From Leadbetterella lacunae (lineage in GTDB: Bacteria > Bacteroidota > Bacteroidia > Cytophagales > Spirosomataceae), in contig NZ_JBHRYQ010000001.1 in the NCBI RefSeq assembly GCF_042649125.1, positions 1,054,001 through 1,118,000 on the forward strand: a DNA stretch of 64,000 bases. Direction: 5' to 3'. Of this stretch, positions 1 through 8,962 are shown one piece after another (positions within the stretch are counted from its first letter, which is position 1; each line of letters begins with the position of its first letter). The notes beneath the pieces were generated by a model. That model was given only the letters and a program-made list of their open reading frames with translations. It was not told where the DNA came from and ran no database searches. The position numbers were made by a program, and so were the translations under genes.

Positions 1-177
1 AGAGAAGGAAAAGTACCTGGGACGCATAATGTAAAATATATTTCAGAAATCGACGAAATCGAAATCAAACATACTGCCTATAGCAGACTGGGCTTTGCTC
101 AAGGAGCCGTGATAGCTGCAGAATGGTTGGTTGATAAAAAAGGAGTACTTGGCATGGACGATATGCTAAAACTCTAA
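1..177 (+). CDS. dapB: 4-hydroxy-tetrahydrodipicolinate reductase, C-terminal fragment
   Basis: The reading frame is open from the first base and ends at TAA. The 58 visible residues match the end of DapB: GTHNVKY, then the conserved EIKHTAYSRLGFAQGAV stretch and the closing GVLGMDDML. DapB reduces dihydrodipicolinate with NAD(P)H in lysine/diaminopimelate synthesis in the cytoplasm. The N-terminal nucleotide-binding half lies outside the window. A later gene of the same pathway, dapD, is also present (22.8-23.6 kb) but in a separate unit. The identification rests on the strongly conserved C-terminus only. Confidence 0.85.
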   Translation, partial: REGKVPGTHNVKYISEIDEIEIKHTAYSRLGFAQGAVIAAEWLVDKKGVLGMDDMLKL

Positions 178-195
178 ATAATTAAGCTCATAATA

Positions 196-240
196 AAAAT
201 GCCTTGCTGATCAATTTGACTAGCAAGGCATTTTATTTTT
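196..240. terminator. Bidirectional terminator between dapB and LysM gene
   Basis: An inverted repeat AAAATGCCTTGCT / AGCAAGGCATTTT (196-208 and 222-234) has a 13-base loop. It is flanked by A-rich and T-rich runs, so it can end transcription from both sides of this convergent gene pair. Confidence 0.85.
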
Positions 241-253
241 CCGGTGCTTATAT

Positions 254-910
254 TTATTTCTTAACGCTGTACGGAATAACTAATTTCTCACCTCTAGATG
301 CCATGTTCTTAGTTTTACCATTTGCAGACATAAGCAAATCTACCGAAACATTATATTTTTCACCAACTACTCGCAATATATCGCCAGGTCCTACGGTGTG
401 ATAACCTTGAATCGGTATAGTGATTTTGGTTACGCCAACTTTAATTCCATTCGGATCAACTCCAGGATTTAGCTTCTTTAGGGTAGCCGCAGTTACATTA
501 AACTTATTTCCTATTCCAAAAAATGTCTCACCTTCTTTAACTGTGTGAACGACACTCTCTCCTGAAAGCTTTACAGGCTCTGCAGCTTTAGTTTCTGCAG
601 GTTTTGGCGTTTCAACCTTAATTTCAGGTTCTGGCGTAGGCGTAGCAGTGGCAACTTCAGTTTCTACTGGCATTTCAGTTTGTTGAGCATATTCCATGTT
701 TTGACTAGAGTCTGCTTCTAAATATTCCTTACCATCAATACCTTCTGAGGTTGCTTCTTTTAAGTCTCCCACTTTAGAGGCATCGTCTGACATCATGTGC
801 CAGCCAGCATATAAAAGAAGACAAATGATTCCTATTAAAATAAAAAGAACTACAGTGGGCAATCCACTGGTTTTTTCTTCAGGTTTGGGGTTTCTTTCTT
901 CAAATTCCAT
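254..910 (-). CDS. Membrane-anchored protein with two LysM domains
   Basis: This 218-aa protein has a short charged cytoplasmic start, one membrane segment at about residues 17-40, and a Pro/Glu/Thr-rich linker (about 65-115). Two LysM modules follow at about 121-168 (VHTVKEGETFFGIGNKFNV) and 170-217 (YHTVGPGDILRVVGEKYNV). LysM domains bind N-acetylglucosamine-containing glycans, so the protein probably sits in the inner membrane and touches peptidoglycan. No catalytic domain is visible. It starts one base after the purE stop, so it is the last gene of the leftward purK-purE operon; a link to purine synthesis is not implied. Confidence 0.8.
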   Translation of the reverse strand: MEFEERNPKPEEKTSGLPTVVLFILIGIICLLLYAGWHMMSDDASKVGDLKEATSEGIDGKEYLEADSSQNMEYAQQTEMPVETEVATATPTPEPEIKVETPKPAETKAAEPVKLSGESVVHTVKEGETFFGIGNKFNVTAATLKKLNPGVDPNGIKVGVTKITIPIQGYHTVGPGDILRVVGEKYNVSVDLLMSANGKTKNMASRGEKLVIPYSVKK

Positions 911-911
911 T

Positions 912-1400
912 TTAATTCTGCACGTTTTTTAGTTCAATACTCATTTTATTTACTTTATCAATCAACTCGCTTTTGTAAGCGTGTAATTTTTGATTTATTT
1001 CTTTATCTGCTGTTCCTAAAATCTGAATCGCTAACAATCCAGCATTTAAAGACGCATTTAGGGCCACAGTAGCTACAGGAACACCGTTAGGCATTTGTAA
1101 AATAGACAAAACCGAATCCCATCCATCTATAGAATTGCTTGACTTTACTGGAACGCCAATAACAGGCAATACCGTACAAGAGGCAACCATTCCTGGTAAA
1201 TGAGCGGCACCACCTGCACCGGCTATTATCACTTTTATTCCTCTGCTTTCGGCACCAGACGCATAATCCATCATTTTTTGAGGTGTTCTATGAGCCGAAA
1301 CAATGTCGGTTTCCACCGAAACCCCAAACTCCTTCAATATATCTATAGCTCCTTGCATCACTTTCAAATCTGAGATGCTTCCCATTATGATTCCAACCAT
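912..1400 (-). CDS. purE: N5-carboxyaminoimidazole ribonucleotide mutase PurE
   Basis: The 162-aa protein has the class I PurE length. It opens with the phosphate-binding GSISDLKVM and carries SAHRTPQKM and the Gly-rich AGAGGAAHLPGMVAS loop that contains the catalytic His. PurE converts N5-CAIR, the product of PurK, to CAIR in de novo purine synthesis. It lies 5 bases downstream of purK in the same operon, the usual partnership. The start is ATG at 1400. Confidence 0.95.
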   Translation of the reverse strand: MVGIIMGSISDLKVMQGAIDILKEFGVSVETDIVSAHRTPQKMMDYASGAESRGIKVIIAGAGGAAHLPGMVASCTVLPVIGVPVKSSNSIDGWDSVLSILQMPNGVPVATVALNASLNAGLLAIQILGTADKEINQKLHAYKSELIDKVNKMSIELKNVQN

Positions 1401-1405
1401 TTACT

Positions 1406-2548
1406 TTATTTTGAAATTACTTTTAAATTTTCTTTTACAAAATTGACCTTTTCTGTCAATTTATCAAAATCTGAATCTAAAATAGTTACATGTCCCATTT
1501 TTCTATATGGCTTGGTTATTTTTTTTCCATAAAAGAAAGGAAAAATATTTTCAACGCTTAGAATACGCTCAAGCCCTTTGTATTTCACCACACCCTCATA
1601 ACCTGCTTCGCCCAAAAGATTAACCATGGCAGAAGGCATTATATTTTGTGTATTTCCAAAAGGTAAATCTAAAATGGCTCTCAGGTGTTGGTCAAACTGC
1701 GAAGTAAAGTTTCCTTTTTGAGTTTGGTGGCCACTATTATGAGGTCGAGGAGCTACTTCATTTACCAATACTTCGCCATCTTTTGTTAAAAACAACTCCA
1801 CAGCTAACAAACCCACAATACCGATTTTTTCGGCGGTCATTTTAGCTAATTCTATTGCTTTAGTTTCTATTTCTGGAGAAATACTAGCAGGTGAAAATAA
1901 ATACTCAACCAAATTTGCCTCTGGATGAAACACCATTTCTACTACTGGGAAAGCACTGATTTTGCCGGATTCGCTACGTGCAATTATCACAGCAAGCTCT
2001 TTTTCAAAATCAATTAGTTTTTCTAAAATCCCTCTGCCTTCAAAACCCTTTTCGATATCGGCTTCGTTTCTCAAAATCTGAACTCCTTTTCCATCATATC
2101 CGCCTACACCAAGCTTATTTACAGCGGGTAAAAATGAAATATGATTCGAGATTTCTGTATGATTATTTACTATTACAAAATCAGCCGTAGCAATACCGTT
2201 ATCTTTGAAAAACTGTTTTTGAATAACTTTATCCTTAATAATTTCGATAACCTCAGGTTGAGGAAAAATCTTTTTACCTAGTTTTTGTAGGTCATGAAGA
2301 GCTTCTACGCTCACATTCTCAATTTCGATCGTAATTACATCAAGGTCTTTGCCCCAATTATAAACCGTTTGATAGTCCGTTATGCTTCCTTGTGTAAAAT
2401 AGTGTGCGATTTTACTACATGGGCTTTCACCGTCGCCATCTAAACTGTGGATTTCAAGGTCTAAGTCTAGTGCTGACTGAATCAACATTTTCCCCAATTG
2501 GCCACCACCTAATATCCCTATTTTTAGGGAGTTATCAAATTCCGTCAT
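1406..2548 (-). CDS. purK: N5-carboxyaminoimidazole ribonucleotide synthase PurK
   Basis: This 380-aa ATP-grasp enzyme makes N5-CAIR from AIR, bicarbonate and ATP. The sequence shows the N-terminal GILGGGQLGKML nucleotide fold, the ATP-grasp lid around KLGVGGYDGKGVQ, and the metal/phosphate region LVNEVAPRPHNSGH. Its ATG overlaps the stop of the upstream gene by one base (TAATG), which suggests translational coupling, and purE follows directly. Confidence 0.95.
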   Translation of the reverse strand: MTEFDNSLKIGILGGGQLGKMLIQSALDLDLEIHSLDGDGESPCSKIAHYFTQGSITDYQTVYNWGKDLDVITIEIENVSVEALHDLQKLGKKIFPQPEVIEIIKDKVIQKQFFKDNGIATADFVIVNNHTEISNHISFLPAVNKLGVGGYDGKGVQILRNEADIEKGFEGRGILEKLIDFEKELAVIIARSESGKISAFPVVEMVFHPEANLVEYLFSPASISPEIETKAIELAKMTAEKIGIVGLLAVELFLTKDGEVLVNEVAPRPHNSGHQTQKGNFTSQFDQHLRAILDLPFGNTQNIMPSAMVNLLGEAGYEGVVKYKGLERILSVENIFPFFYGKKITKPYRKMGHVTILDSDFDKLTEKVNFVKENLKVISK

Positions 2549-3267
2549 TATTTAATTTCGAAGTCTTTTTCTTTAATTCCTTTATTAATTTTTACTGATT
2601 GCAATTCCGAAACAATCTCACCCATTTGTGTTCCTTGTTTTTTTATGGCAGGAAACAAAATTTCAGAGCCTTTAAATGTTTTGTAGTTTTCATACAGCAC
2701 ATTAGATTCCATTTTTCCTCTTGGGCTCTCATTTACAAAAGATGATTTTACTTTAAATCCTGTTTTAACATCAAAATAGTCTTTCCAAGTTTTTTGATTT
2801 TCATCCGTAAGTTGTACCACGTATACATCCATGTCTCCGATTTTTTCAGAAGGTAGGAGCGAAGAGGTAATATTTGCTTTTGCATATTCTAGTTCAAGAA
2901 AAGGGTGCATCCTTATGGCTTCGTTGTAGGCTTCTTTGCCAACTTTAGGCTCTTGGTTGCCATTTCCACCAAAGGAACTCTTTCTTTTTAACTTTTCTCC
3001 ATCATAAATCATCCCCATTATTTCCATTCCGTTGCTGAAAACGCCCATGCTTACTTTGTAAGGAAACGCAAATTTCATCTCGGTTTCTGCCACGCCTCTT
3101 TGCGACTCAGAAGTGTAGCTCAAAACAATATCTTTGATATCCGGTGCCAAGGTTTTTATTTTAGTAACTTCCAAATATTTGTCAATTACTTGAGCAGATT
3201 CGGTAAATTCTTGGCCAAAAGAAACCTTTGTTAATAATACTGAGATAAGTATTAGATATTTTTTCAT
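2548..3267 (-). CDS. Exported LolA-like/outer-membrane lipoprotein-sorting-type protein
   Basis: I place the start at the internal ATG 3267, giving 239 aa, because MKKYLILISVLLTKVSFGQ is a clean signal peptide; the longer frame from 3303 adds 12 residues that do not fit an export signal. The body, with alternating strands such as FKVKSSFVNESPRGKMES and a conserved-looking GEKLKRKS, resembles the LolA/LppX-like beta fold of Bacteroidota proteins often labelled outer membrane lipoprotein-sorting protein. The likely place is the periplasm. No substrate can be inferred. It heads the purK-purE-LysM operon with a one-base overlap. The family call is an inference from overall pattern. Confidence 0.6.
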   Translation of the reverse strand: MKKYLILISVLLTKVSFGQEFTESAQVIDKYLEVTKIKTLAPDIKDIVLSYTSESQRGVAETEMKFAFPYKVSMGVFSNGMEIMGMIYDGEKLKRKSSFGGNGNQEPKVGKEAYNEAIRMHPFLELEYAKANITSSLLPSEKIGDMDVYVVQLTDENQKTWKDYFDVKTGFKVKSSFVNESPRGKMESNVLYENYKTFKGSEILFPAIKKQGTQMGEIVSELQSVKINKGIKEKDFEIK

Positions 3268-3326
3268 TTTTTTGTGATTTTTAAACATAAAAACATATCT
3301 CAAAGTTAAACTAAAAATACTTATTT

Positions 3327-4634
3327 ATGAAACAACCCATTTCCATATTTTGGTTTAGAAGAGATTTAAGAATTGAGGATAACGCAGGTTTATTTCATGC
3401 CTTAAAATCAGAATATCCAACACTACCCATTTTTATTTTTGATACTGAAATACTAAGCAAGCTTCCTTCTAAACAAGATCGTAGAGTAGACTTTATTCAT
3501 CAGGCTATATTAAGAATTGATAGTCAACTTTCTAAATCAGATTCTGGTGTAGAAGTGCACATCGGTAAGCCATCAGAAATATTCAAATCCCTCTTTGAAA
3601 AATATGAAATCAAAGAAATATTTACCAACAAAGACTATGAAAAATATGGGATAAAAAGAGACGAAGAAATAGCAGAATTTGCCAAGATCCATGGAGCGAA
3701 ATTTCATTCATTTAAAGACCAAACCATTTTTGAGAAAAATGAAATACTGAGTGGTGCAGGAACCCCATATACGGTTTTTACGCCCTACTCTAGAAAATGG
3801 AAAGAAAAGCTTAATGATTTCTATGTAAAAGCATACCCCACCGAAAAATATTTTAAAAATTTATTATGCTTCAAATCCGAAATTCCAAGCCTTGAAAGGG
3901 TTGGCTTTGAGAAAACTGATTTAATATTTGACAAACCCGATTATAATTTAAAAATAATAGAAAACTATACTGAAAAAAGAGATTTCCCAGCGATTAATGG
4001 TACAACAAAACTAAGCATCCATCTCAGATTTGGAACGCTGAGTATAAGAGAGGCCGTAAAAGTAGCCATGCAGCATAACGACACTTGGCTCAATGAGTTG
4101 ATTTGGAGAGATTTTTACATGAATATACTTGCGAATTTTCCCCAAATCGGAGAAAACAGGTCTTTCAGGCCTGAATACGACAATATAAAGTGGAGAAATA
4201 ACGAGGCTGAATTTGAAAAATGGTGTAGTGGCAATACAGGTTTCCCAATTGTTGATGCCGGAATGCGAGAATTAAATGAGACAGGATTTATGCACAACAG
4301 AGTTAGAATGATAGTAGCGAGTTTTCTGTGTAAAGACTTGCTGATAGACTGGCGATGGGGCGAAGCATATTTTGCCCAAAAACTCAACGATTACGATTTT
4401 TCAGCAAATAACGGAGGTTGGCAATGGGCCTCGGGTAGCGGCTGCGATGCTGCTCCCTATTTCAGAGTTTTCAACCCTGACGCACAAGCCCTTAAGTTTG
4501 ATAAGGAATTAAAATACATAAAAAAATGGATTCCAGAATTGAACTCTTTTTCGTATCCAAAGCCTATGTTAGACCACAAAATGGCCAGAGAAAGAGCTTT
4601 GAAAGTTTACAAAGAAGGACTCGCGAAAATATAA
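3327..4634 (+). CDS. phrB: Deoxyribodipyrimidine photo-lyase (cryptochrome/photolyase family)
   Basis: The 435-aa protein has the N-terminal Rossmann-like antenna domain starting ISIFWFRRDLRIEDN. The C-terminal FAD-binding helical domain has WLNELIWRDFYM, the DAGMRELNETGFMHNRVRM stretch and NNGGWQWASGSGCDAAPYF, hallmarks of class I CPD photolyases. It repairs UV cyclobutane dimers using blue light and FADH-. It is divergent from the LolA-like gene and followed after 51 bases by the AddB-like nuclease gene, so two DNA-repair genes may be co-transcribed. A 6-4 photolyase or a cryptochrome is less likely given the bacterial CPD-type FAD motif. Confidence 0.92.
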   Translation: MKQPISIFWFRRDLRIEDNAGLFHALKSEYPTLPIFIFDTEILSKLPSKQDRRVDFIHQAILRIDSQLSKSDSGVEVHIGKPSEIFKSLFEKYEIKEIFTNKDYEKYGIKRDEEIAEFAKIHGAKFHSFKDQTIFEKNEILSGAGTPYTVFTPYSRKWKEKLNDFYVKAYPTEKYFKNLLCFKSEIPSLERVGFEKTDLIFDKPDYNLKIIENYTEKRDFPAINGTTKLSIHLRFGTLSIREAVKVAMQHNDTWLNELIWRDFYMNILANFPQIGENRSFRPEYDNIKWRNNEAEFEKWCSGNTGFPIVDAGMRELNETGFMHNRVRMIVASFLCKDLLIDWRWGEAYFAQKLNDYDFSANNGGWQWASGSGCDAAPYFRVFNPDAQALKFDKELKYIKKWIPELNSFSYPKPMLDHKMARERALKVYKEGLAKI

Positions 4635-4685
4635 AATTTTAGATTTGGAAGTTTTGATGTTAGTTTTAGCTATTAATATAATAGT

Positions 4686-7487
4686 ATGGATTCATTCTTA
4701 AAACTAGCATCAAAACAAATTTTCGACAGCCACAACTTAGAAGACCTTCGAAAGGTTCAGGTGATATTACCTTCACGAAGAGCAGTGTATTTTTTCAAAA
4801 AATCTCTTTCTGAAAACTCAGATAGGCCGTTTCTTTCGCCCTCGGTTATTTCTATTGATGACTTTGTGTTAGGTTTATCCAAACTTACGCCTTTAGACTC
4901 CATTGACCTGTATTACCGAATATTTGAGATATTTAAGAGACTCGACGAAAAAGCGAGTTTTGATAATTTTGTATCTATTGCACCCGTAATCCTAAATGAT
5001 TTTGAGAATATTGATCAAGCATTAATTGAGCATCCACACGAGCTATTTAGATATATGAGCGAAGCCGAAGCCATAGCCCGCTGGAACCTTGAAGAAGATT
5101 TTAACTTTACCGAAAATGCACAAAGTTATTTTAGTTTTTTTGACAAAGTGGCTTTGGTTTATGAAATGCTCGGCAAAGAACTACTTGACGAAGCCAACTG
5201 CTACAAAGGCATGGCCTACAGAATAGTGGCCAACCAAGTTTTAGATTTGGTAGATACCAATTTTAATAAGATATATTTCGTTGGCTTAAATGCCCTTTCC
5301 AAAGCTGAAGAAAAAATAGTTTCTACTTTGGTTAAAAGTAATGCTGCGGTTACTCTTTGGGACACTGACAATTACTATATGGAATCCGACAATAAGGCGG
5401 GTAAAAAACTTCGTTCTTATAAAAAATCTGGAAAATATGGTGAGTGGAATTTTCAAAGTAATTTACTAAAAGAAAGTACCAAAAATGTAAATATTATTGC
5501 CGTAAATAATGAATCAGAACAAGCTAGGCTAGTTTCTACACTAATTCAAACACAAAGCGATGATCATGTTATTGTGGTATTAAACGAGAGAATGTTTCTG
5601 CCGCTTTATCTGAACCTACCAAAAGTAACGGCTTCCTATAACATAACGATGGGCCTCAAAATAAACCGTTCGGTGTTTTATGGCCTAATAGAAATACTTT
5701 TTGATAACCAAATCTCATCTTTCGGAGACAATAATGGCAACCTGAAACTTCATAATAAACGTTTTTTGAAAATAATAGAACATCCATTTATTTCTCAAAT
5801 TCTGAAAAATGAATCAAAAGATGAGCTGATTATTGAAAAAATGAAAAATGAAATAAATTCTAAAAATATTGTTTTCGTAAGCCTAGCTAACCTGAATAGG
5901 ATTGGTTATTCAAGTACATTTTTACATTTATTCTTTGTAGATTTCACGAATGACGTATTTCGTTTTTTTGAAATAATAGAAAAGATAAAGTCCAAAATTC
6001 ATGCAGAAGTAGAGTTGCAAAGCCTTGAATATGAGTTTTTAGAAGCGTTAAATACAAAAACACTTATTCTAAAAACTATCGCGAGCAAAATCACGGATGT
6101 TACAGTAAAAAACTTGATGTACTTGTTTAAAGAGCTATTTAAGTCTGAAAGCATTCCTTTTTCGGGAAGTCCAGAAGCCTCGATTCAGATAATGAGTATG
6201 CTAGAGACCCGATGTCTGGATTACAAAAACGTAACTTTTTTAAACCTTAATGAGGGGGAGTTGCCCTCTAGCAGCAAAAACAAAACATTTATTCCTCTAG
6301 ACGCAGCCGTTTATTTTGGCTTACCCATTTATTCTGACCAAGACGCCATCATGGCCTATCACTTTTTTAGAATAATGCAGCGGGCCGAAAACATCAACCT
6401 CATATATTTGACAAGTGGCAAAAGTAGCATAGGTTCAACAGAAAAAAGTAGGTTTATTACCCAAATAGAAGAAGAGCTAAGCACTTACAACAAAAACTTG
6501 GTTTTGAAGTACCCTGAGGTTATCCAAGATACGGATGAGCATATCATTGACCATGAAATCGAAATTGAAAAGTCAGATGAAACGATTGCCGATATAAAAA
6601 ACTATTTGTCTAACAAAGGTCTTTATCCTTCTTCTATCAACGATTTCTTTGAATGCCAGCTAAGATTCTATTGGGCTAAAATAAAAGACATAAGAAAGCA
6701 AAATGAAATAAATGATAAGTTTGGAAATGATGTGTTTGGAACGCTCGTGCACGAAACTTTGGAGACAATTTTTAAACCTTTTCAGAAAAACAAACAAAAA
6801 CTCTTTGCTGATGATTTCAAAGAAATAAAAAGTACACTGCCTGTAATAATTGAGAGCCTATTGATTGATAAATATGCAGGCTATGAAACCAAAACAGGCT
6901 TAAACTCAGTATTAAAAAAAGTAGCAGAGCGGATTTTAGAGCAATATTTTGATTCATTAGTAGAAAGTAACAGTAGTTTCGAAATAGTAGGGCTAGAAAT
7001 TTTCTTAACGAACGAATTCTACGTAAACGTTAATCAAGAAGAAGTAAATGTAAAACTGTCTGGAATAGCAGATAATATTTCACTTAAAAATGACATTTTA
7101 GAGATTATAGATTATAAAACAGGAAAAGTAACGAGTGGTGATATTTCAAACACTATAAAAAACAACGAAGACCCACTGCTAAAGCCTGAAAAAGGAAAGT
7201 TAAGACAATTACTAATTTATAAATACCTTTTAGAAAAAAGCATCTCCAATAAAAAAATAGAAATTGGAAATTACAAGGGCCAAGAAGTGGTACCGAGAAT
7301 AGTTTCTTTCAAAAACCTCGGAGAAAACCTTTCCTTAAATCATATTAGCGAAAATACAGAGACCATCATTAAAGAATTGACCACAGAAATAGTAGGGGAC
7401 CTACTTAATAAAAATAAAAAAATAGTAAAAACACAAGATCTACTCTTGTGCACCTACTGCGATTTTAAAGAAATCTGTGGTCGTTAG
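4686..7487 (+). CDS. AddB-like PD-(D/E)XK nuclease with degenerate helicase domain
   Basis: This 933-aa protein has the architecture of AddB: an SF1-helicase-like N-terminal part without a recognisable Walker A, and a C-terminal RecB-family nuclease. The nuclease shows FGTLVHETLETIF (His689), then EIIDYKTGK with D809 and K811. Four cysteines that can hold an Fe-S staple are present: C657 in NDFFECQLRFYW, then C922, C925 and C931 in CTYCDFKEICGR. It probably works with an AddA-type helicase-nuclease in double-strand-break processing; no addA is in the window. It follows the photolyase gene. Confidence 0.8.
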   Translation: MDSFLKLASKQIFDSHNLEDLRKVQVILPSRRAVYFFKKSLSENSDRPFLSPSVISIDDFVLGLSKLTPLDSIDLYYRIFEIFKRLDEKASFDNFVSIAPVILNDFENIDQALIEHPHELFRYMSEAEAIARWNLEEDFNFTENAQSYFSFFDKVALVYEMLGKELLDEANCYKGMAYRIVANQVLDLVDTNFNKIYFVGLNALSKAEEKIVSTLVKSNAAVTLWDTDNYYMESDNKAGKKLRSYKKSGKYGEWNFQSNLLKESTKNVNIIAVNNESEQARLVSTLIQTQSDDHVIVVLNERMFLPLYLNLPKVTASYNITMGLKINRSVFYGLIEILFDNQISSFGDNNGNLKLHNKRFLKIIEHPFISQILKNESKDELIIEKMKNEINSKNIVFVSLANLNRIGYSSTFLHLFFVDFTNDVFRFFEIIEKIKSKIHAEVELQSLEYEFLEALNTKTLILKTIASKITDVTVKNLMYLFKELFKSESIPFSGSPEASIQIMSMLETRCLDYKNVTFLNLNEGELPSSSKNKTFIPLDAAVYFGLPIYSDQDAIMAYHFFRIMQRAENINLIYLTSGKSSIGSTEKSRFITQIEEELSTYNKNLVLKYPEVIQDTDEHIIDHEIEIEKSDETIADIKNYLSNKGLYPSSINDFFECQLRFYWAKIKDIRKQNEINDKFGNDVFGTLVHETLETIFKPFQKNKQKLFADDFKEIKSTLPVIIESLLIDKYAGYETKTGLNSVLKKVAERILEQYFDSLVESNSSFEIVGLEIFLTNEFYVNVNQEEVNVKLSGIADNISLKNDILEIIDYKTGKVTSGDISNTIKNNEDPLLKPEKGKLRQLLIYKYLLEKSISNKKIEIGNYKGQEVVPRIVSFKNLGENLSLNHISENTETIIKELTTEIVGDLLNKNKKIVKTQDLLLCTYCDFKEICGR

Positions 7488-7517
7488 ATTTTTTTTCAGT
7501 CTTAAAATCTAATTTTT
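7484..7517 (+). terminator. Terminator after the AddB-like gene
   Basis: TTAGATTTT (7484-7492), which includes the stop codon, pairs with AAAATCTAA (7504-7512) and is followed by TTTTT. The element GTTAGATTTTTTTT recurs at 7547-7560 as a direct repeat. Confidence 0.6.
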
Positions 7518-7635
7518 CAAAACCAAGGACCGAACAGACAAAAAAAGTTAGATTTTTTTTTCGAATTTACTTATCTGATAATAAAGGAGTTTGAAATTTT
7601 ATTAAAAAATAAATGAGGAAAGTTTGAAATTAAAC

Positions 7636-7665
7636 TTGACAACTAAAAAAAAGCTAGTATATTTG
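7636..7665 (+). promoter_or_regulatory. Promoter of tRNA-Ser
   Basis: TTG at 7636-7638, 19 bases, then TATATTTG at 7658-7665 fits the Bacteroidota housekeeping consensus TTG-N19-TAnnTTTG exactly. Transcription would begin a few bases downstream, just before the tRNA at 7690. Confidence 0.8.
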
Positions 7666-7689
7666 CATCCGAATTAAGGCCGAACATAC

Positions 7690-7774
7690 AGAGAGATGGC
7701 AGAGCGGTCGAATGCGGCGGTCTTGAAAACCGTTGACTGTCAAAGGTCCGGGGGTTCGAATCCCTCTCTCTCTG
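7690..7774 (+). tRNA. tRNA-Ser (anticodon UGA)
   Basis: The acceptor strands AGAGAGA (7690-7696) and TCTCTCT (7767-7773) pair, with discriminator G7774. The anticodon loop CTTGAAA is closed by GCGGT/ACCGT and gives anticodon TGA. There is a long variable arm (class II tRNA) and a T-loop GTTCGAAT. The 3' CCA is not encoded. It reads UCN serine codons. Confidence 0.95.
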
Positions 7775-7776
7775 CA

Positions 7777-7806
7777 AAAACCCAGATTATTCTGGGTTTT
7801 TTTTTT
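7777..7806 (+). terminator. Terminator of tRNA-Ser
   Basis: AAACCCAGA / TCTGGGTTT with a short ATTAT loop is followed by a long T run directly after the tRNA. Confidence 0.85.
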
Positions 7807-8015
7807 ACCAAAATTTCAACTTAAAACTAATCAACTGAATATCAATATGTTAATAATATGTGGAAATTAGATTAGTTAAACACTTCCATATTTATCATTT
7901 AGAAAGCCACAAAACAGGATAAAAACTTCTCAATTATCTGATTATATTTATTTATGGCTAAAAAAATAATGATTACTTTTATTTTACTAATTAAAAGATA
8001 TTAACAATTTGATTT

Positions 8016-8159
8016 TCAATAATTTGTAGACCTTGGCCTATTTCTCAACATAGAAATATACTCTTTCGGAAAAACATCATCTTTTCTATTTCCCCTTTTA
8101 ATCACATAAGAAACTATAAAAGGAGACACGAAGGCTAGAAGAATTATAAAGATTATCAT
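8016..8159 (-). CDS. Small single-span membrane protein (47 aa)
   Basis: A 47-codon frame lies alone in the 500-base space between tRNA-Ser and rsmI. It begins MIIFIILLAFVSPFIVSYVI, one hydrophobic span of about 20 residues. A basic, polar tail follows (KRGNRKDD, then VFPKEY and RNRPRSTNY), so an N-out/C-in single-pass protein is likely. A possible -7 box (TAATTTTG, complement of 8222-8229) lies 63 bases upstream without a clear -33. I do not recognise a family. It could be chance, but the membrane-then-basic layout and isolated position favour a real gene. Confidence 0.5.
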   Translation of the reverse strand: MIIFIILLAFVSPFIVSYVIKRGNRKDDVFPKEYISMLRNRPRSTNY

Positions 8160-8269
8160 ACTTAAATTTGGTTAGATTGAATAGCTAATTAACTAATTAT
8201 AAAATAGTTGATAAAAAATATCAAAATTATTTTATTTTTTATTTTTACATTAATCGTAAATCTTGAAAA

Positions 8270-8962
8270 ATGTCACTTGTTTTAGTACCAACACCCATAG
8301 GAAACCTCAGAGACATCACGCTTAGAGCACTTGATGAACTCAAAGCTGCCGACCTCATTTTGGCAGAAGACACCCGAAATACGGGGCTATTACTTAAGCA
8401 CTTAGAGATATCAAAACCACTACAAAGTCATCATATCTTTAATGAACATAAGACTATTTTAAGGATTATTGATCAGCTAAAAGAAGGCAAAAAAATAGTT
8501 TTGGTATCAGATGCTGGTACTCCGGCTATTTCAGACCCTGGATATTTGTTGGTTAGAGAAGCCATAAAAAACGACATAGAAATTACGTGCTTGCCAGGTG
8601 CTACTGCATTTGTGCCAGCTTTGGTGGTTTCAGGACTCCCAACCGAAAGTTTTGTATTTGAGGGTTTCTTGCCAGTGAAAAAAGGCAGACAAACCAAATT
8701 AAAAGAACTCCAAGAAGAAACCAGAACCATGATTTTTTATGAATCGCCACATAGAGTACTTCGTACACTAGAGGATTTTAAAAACAATTTTGGCGAAAAC
8801 AGAAGAGTTTCGGTTTCAAGAGAAATTTCTAAGCTATATGAAGAAACCCTGAGGGGCGAATTATCAGAAATTCTTACTATTTTTGCCACCAAGCTAATAA
8901 AAGGCGAATTTGTAATCATTTTAGAAGGAAAATCTAATAAGAAATTAAAGGATGAAAAATAA
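8270..8962 (+). CDS. rsmI: 16S rRNA 2'-O-ribose C1402 methyltransferase RsmI
   Basis: The 230-aa protein belongs to the tetrapyrrole-methylase fold. It shows LVLVPTPIGNLRDITLRAL at the start, LAEDTRNTGLLL, the SAM-binding DAGTPAISDPGYLLV and PGATAFVPALVVSGLP. RsmI methylates the 2'-OH of C1402 in the ribosomal P-site. It is shorter than the E. coli enzyme because the C-terminal helical extension is missing, as in many Bacteroidota. fabG overlaps its 3' end by 11 bases. Confidence 0.93.
   Translation: MSLVLVPTPIGNLRDITLRALDELKAADLILAEDTRNTGLLLKHLEISKPLQSHHIFNEHKTILRIIDQLKEGKKIVLVSDAGTPAISDPGYLLVREAIKNDIEITCLPGATAFVPALVVSGLPTESFVFEGFLPVKKGRQTKLKELQEETRTMIFYESPHRVLRTLEDFKNNFGENRRVSVSREISKLYEETLRGELSEILTIFATKLIKGEFVIILEGKSNKKLKDEK

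Noticed and set aside
7547..7560. Second GTTAGATTTTTTTT copy as a separate terminator
   Set aside because: It has no pairing partner; it is only a short T-rich direct repeat.
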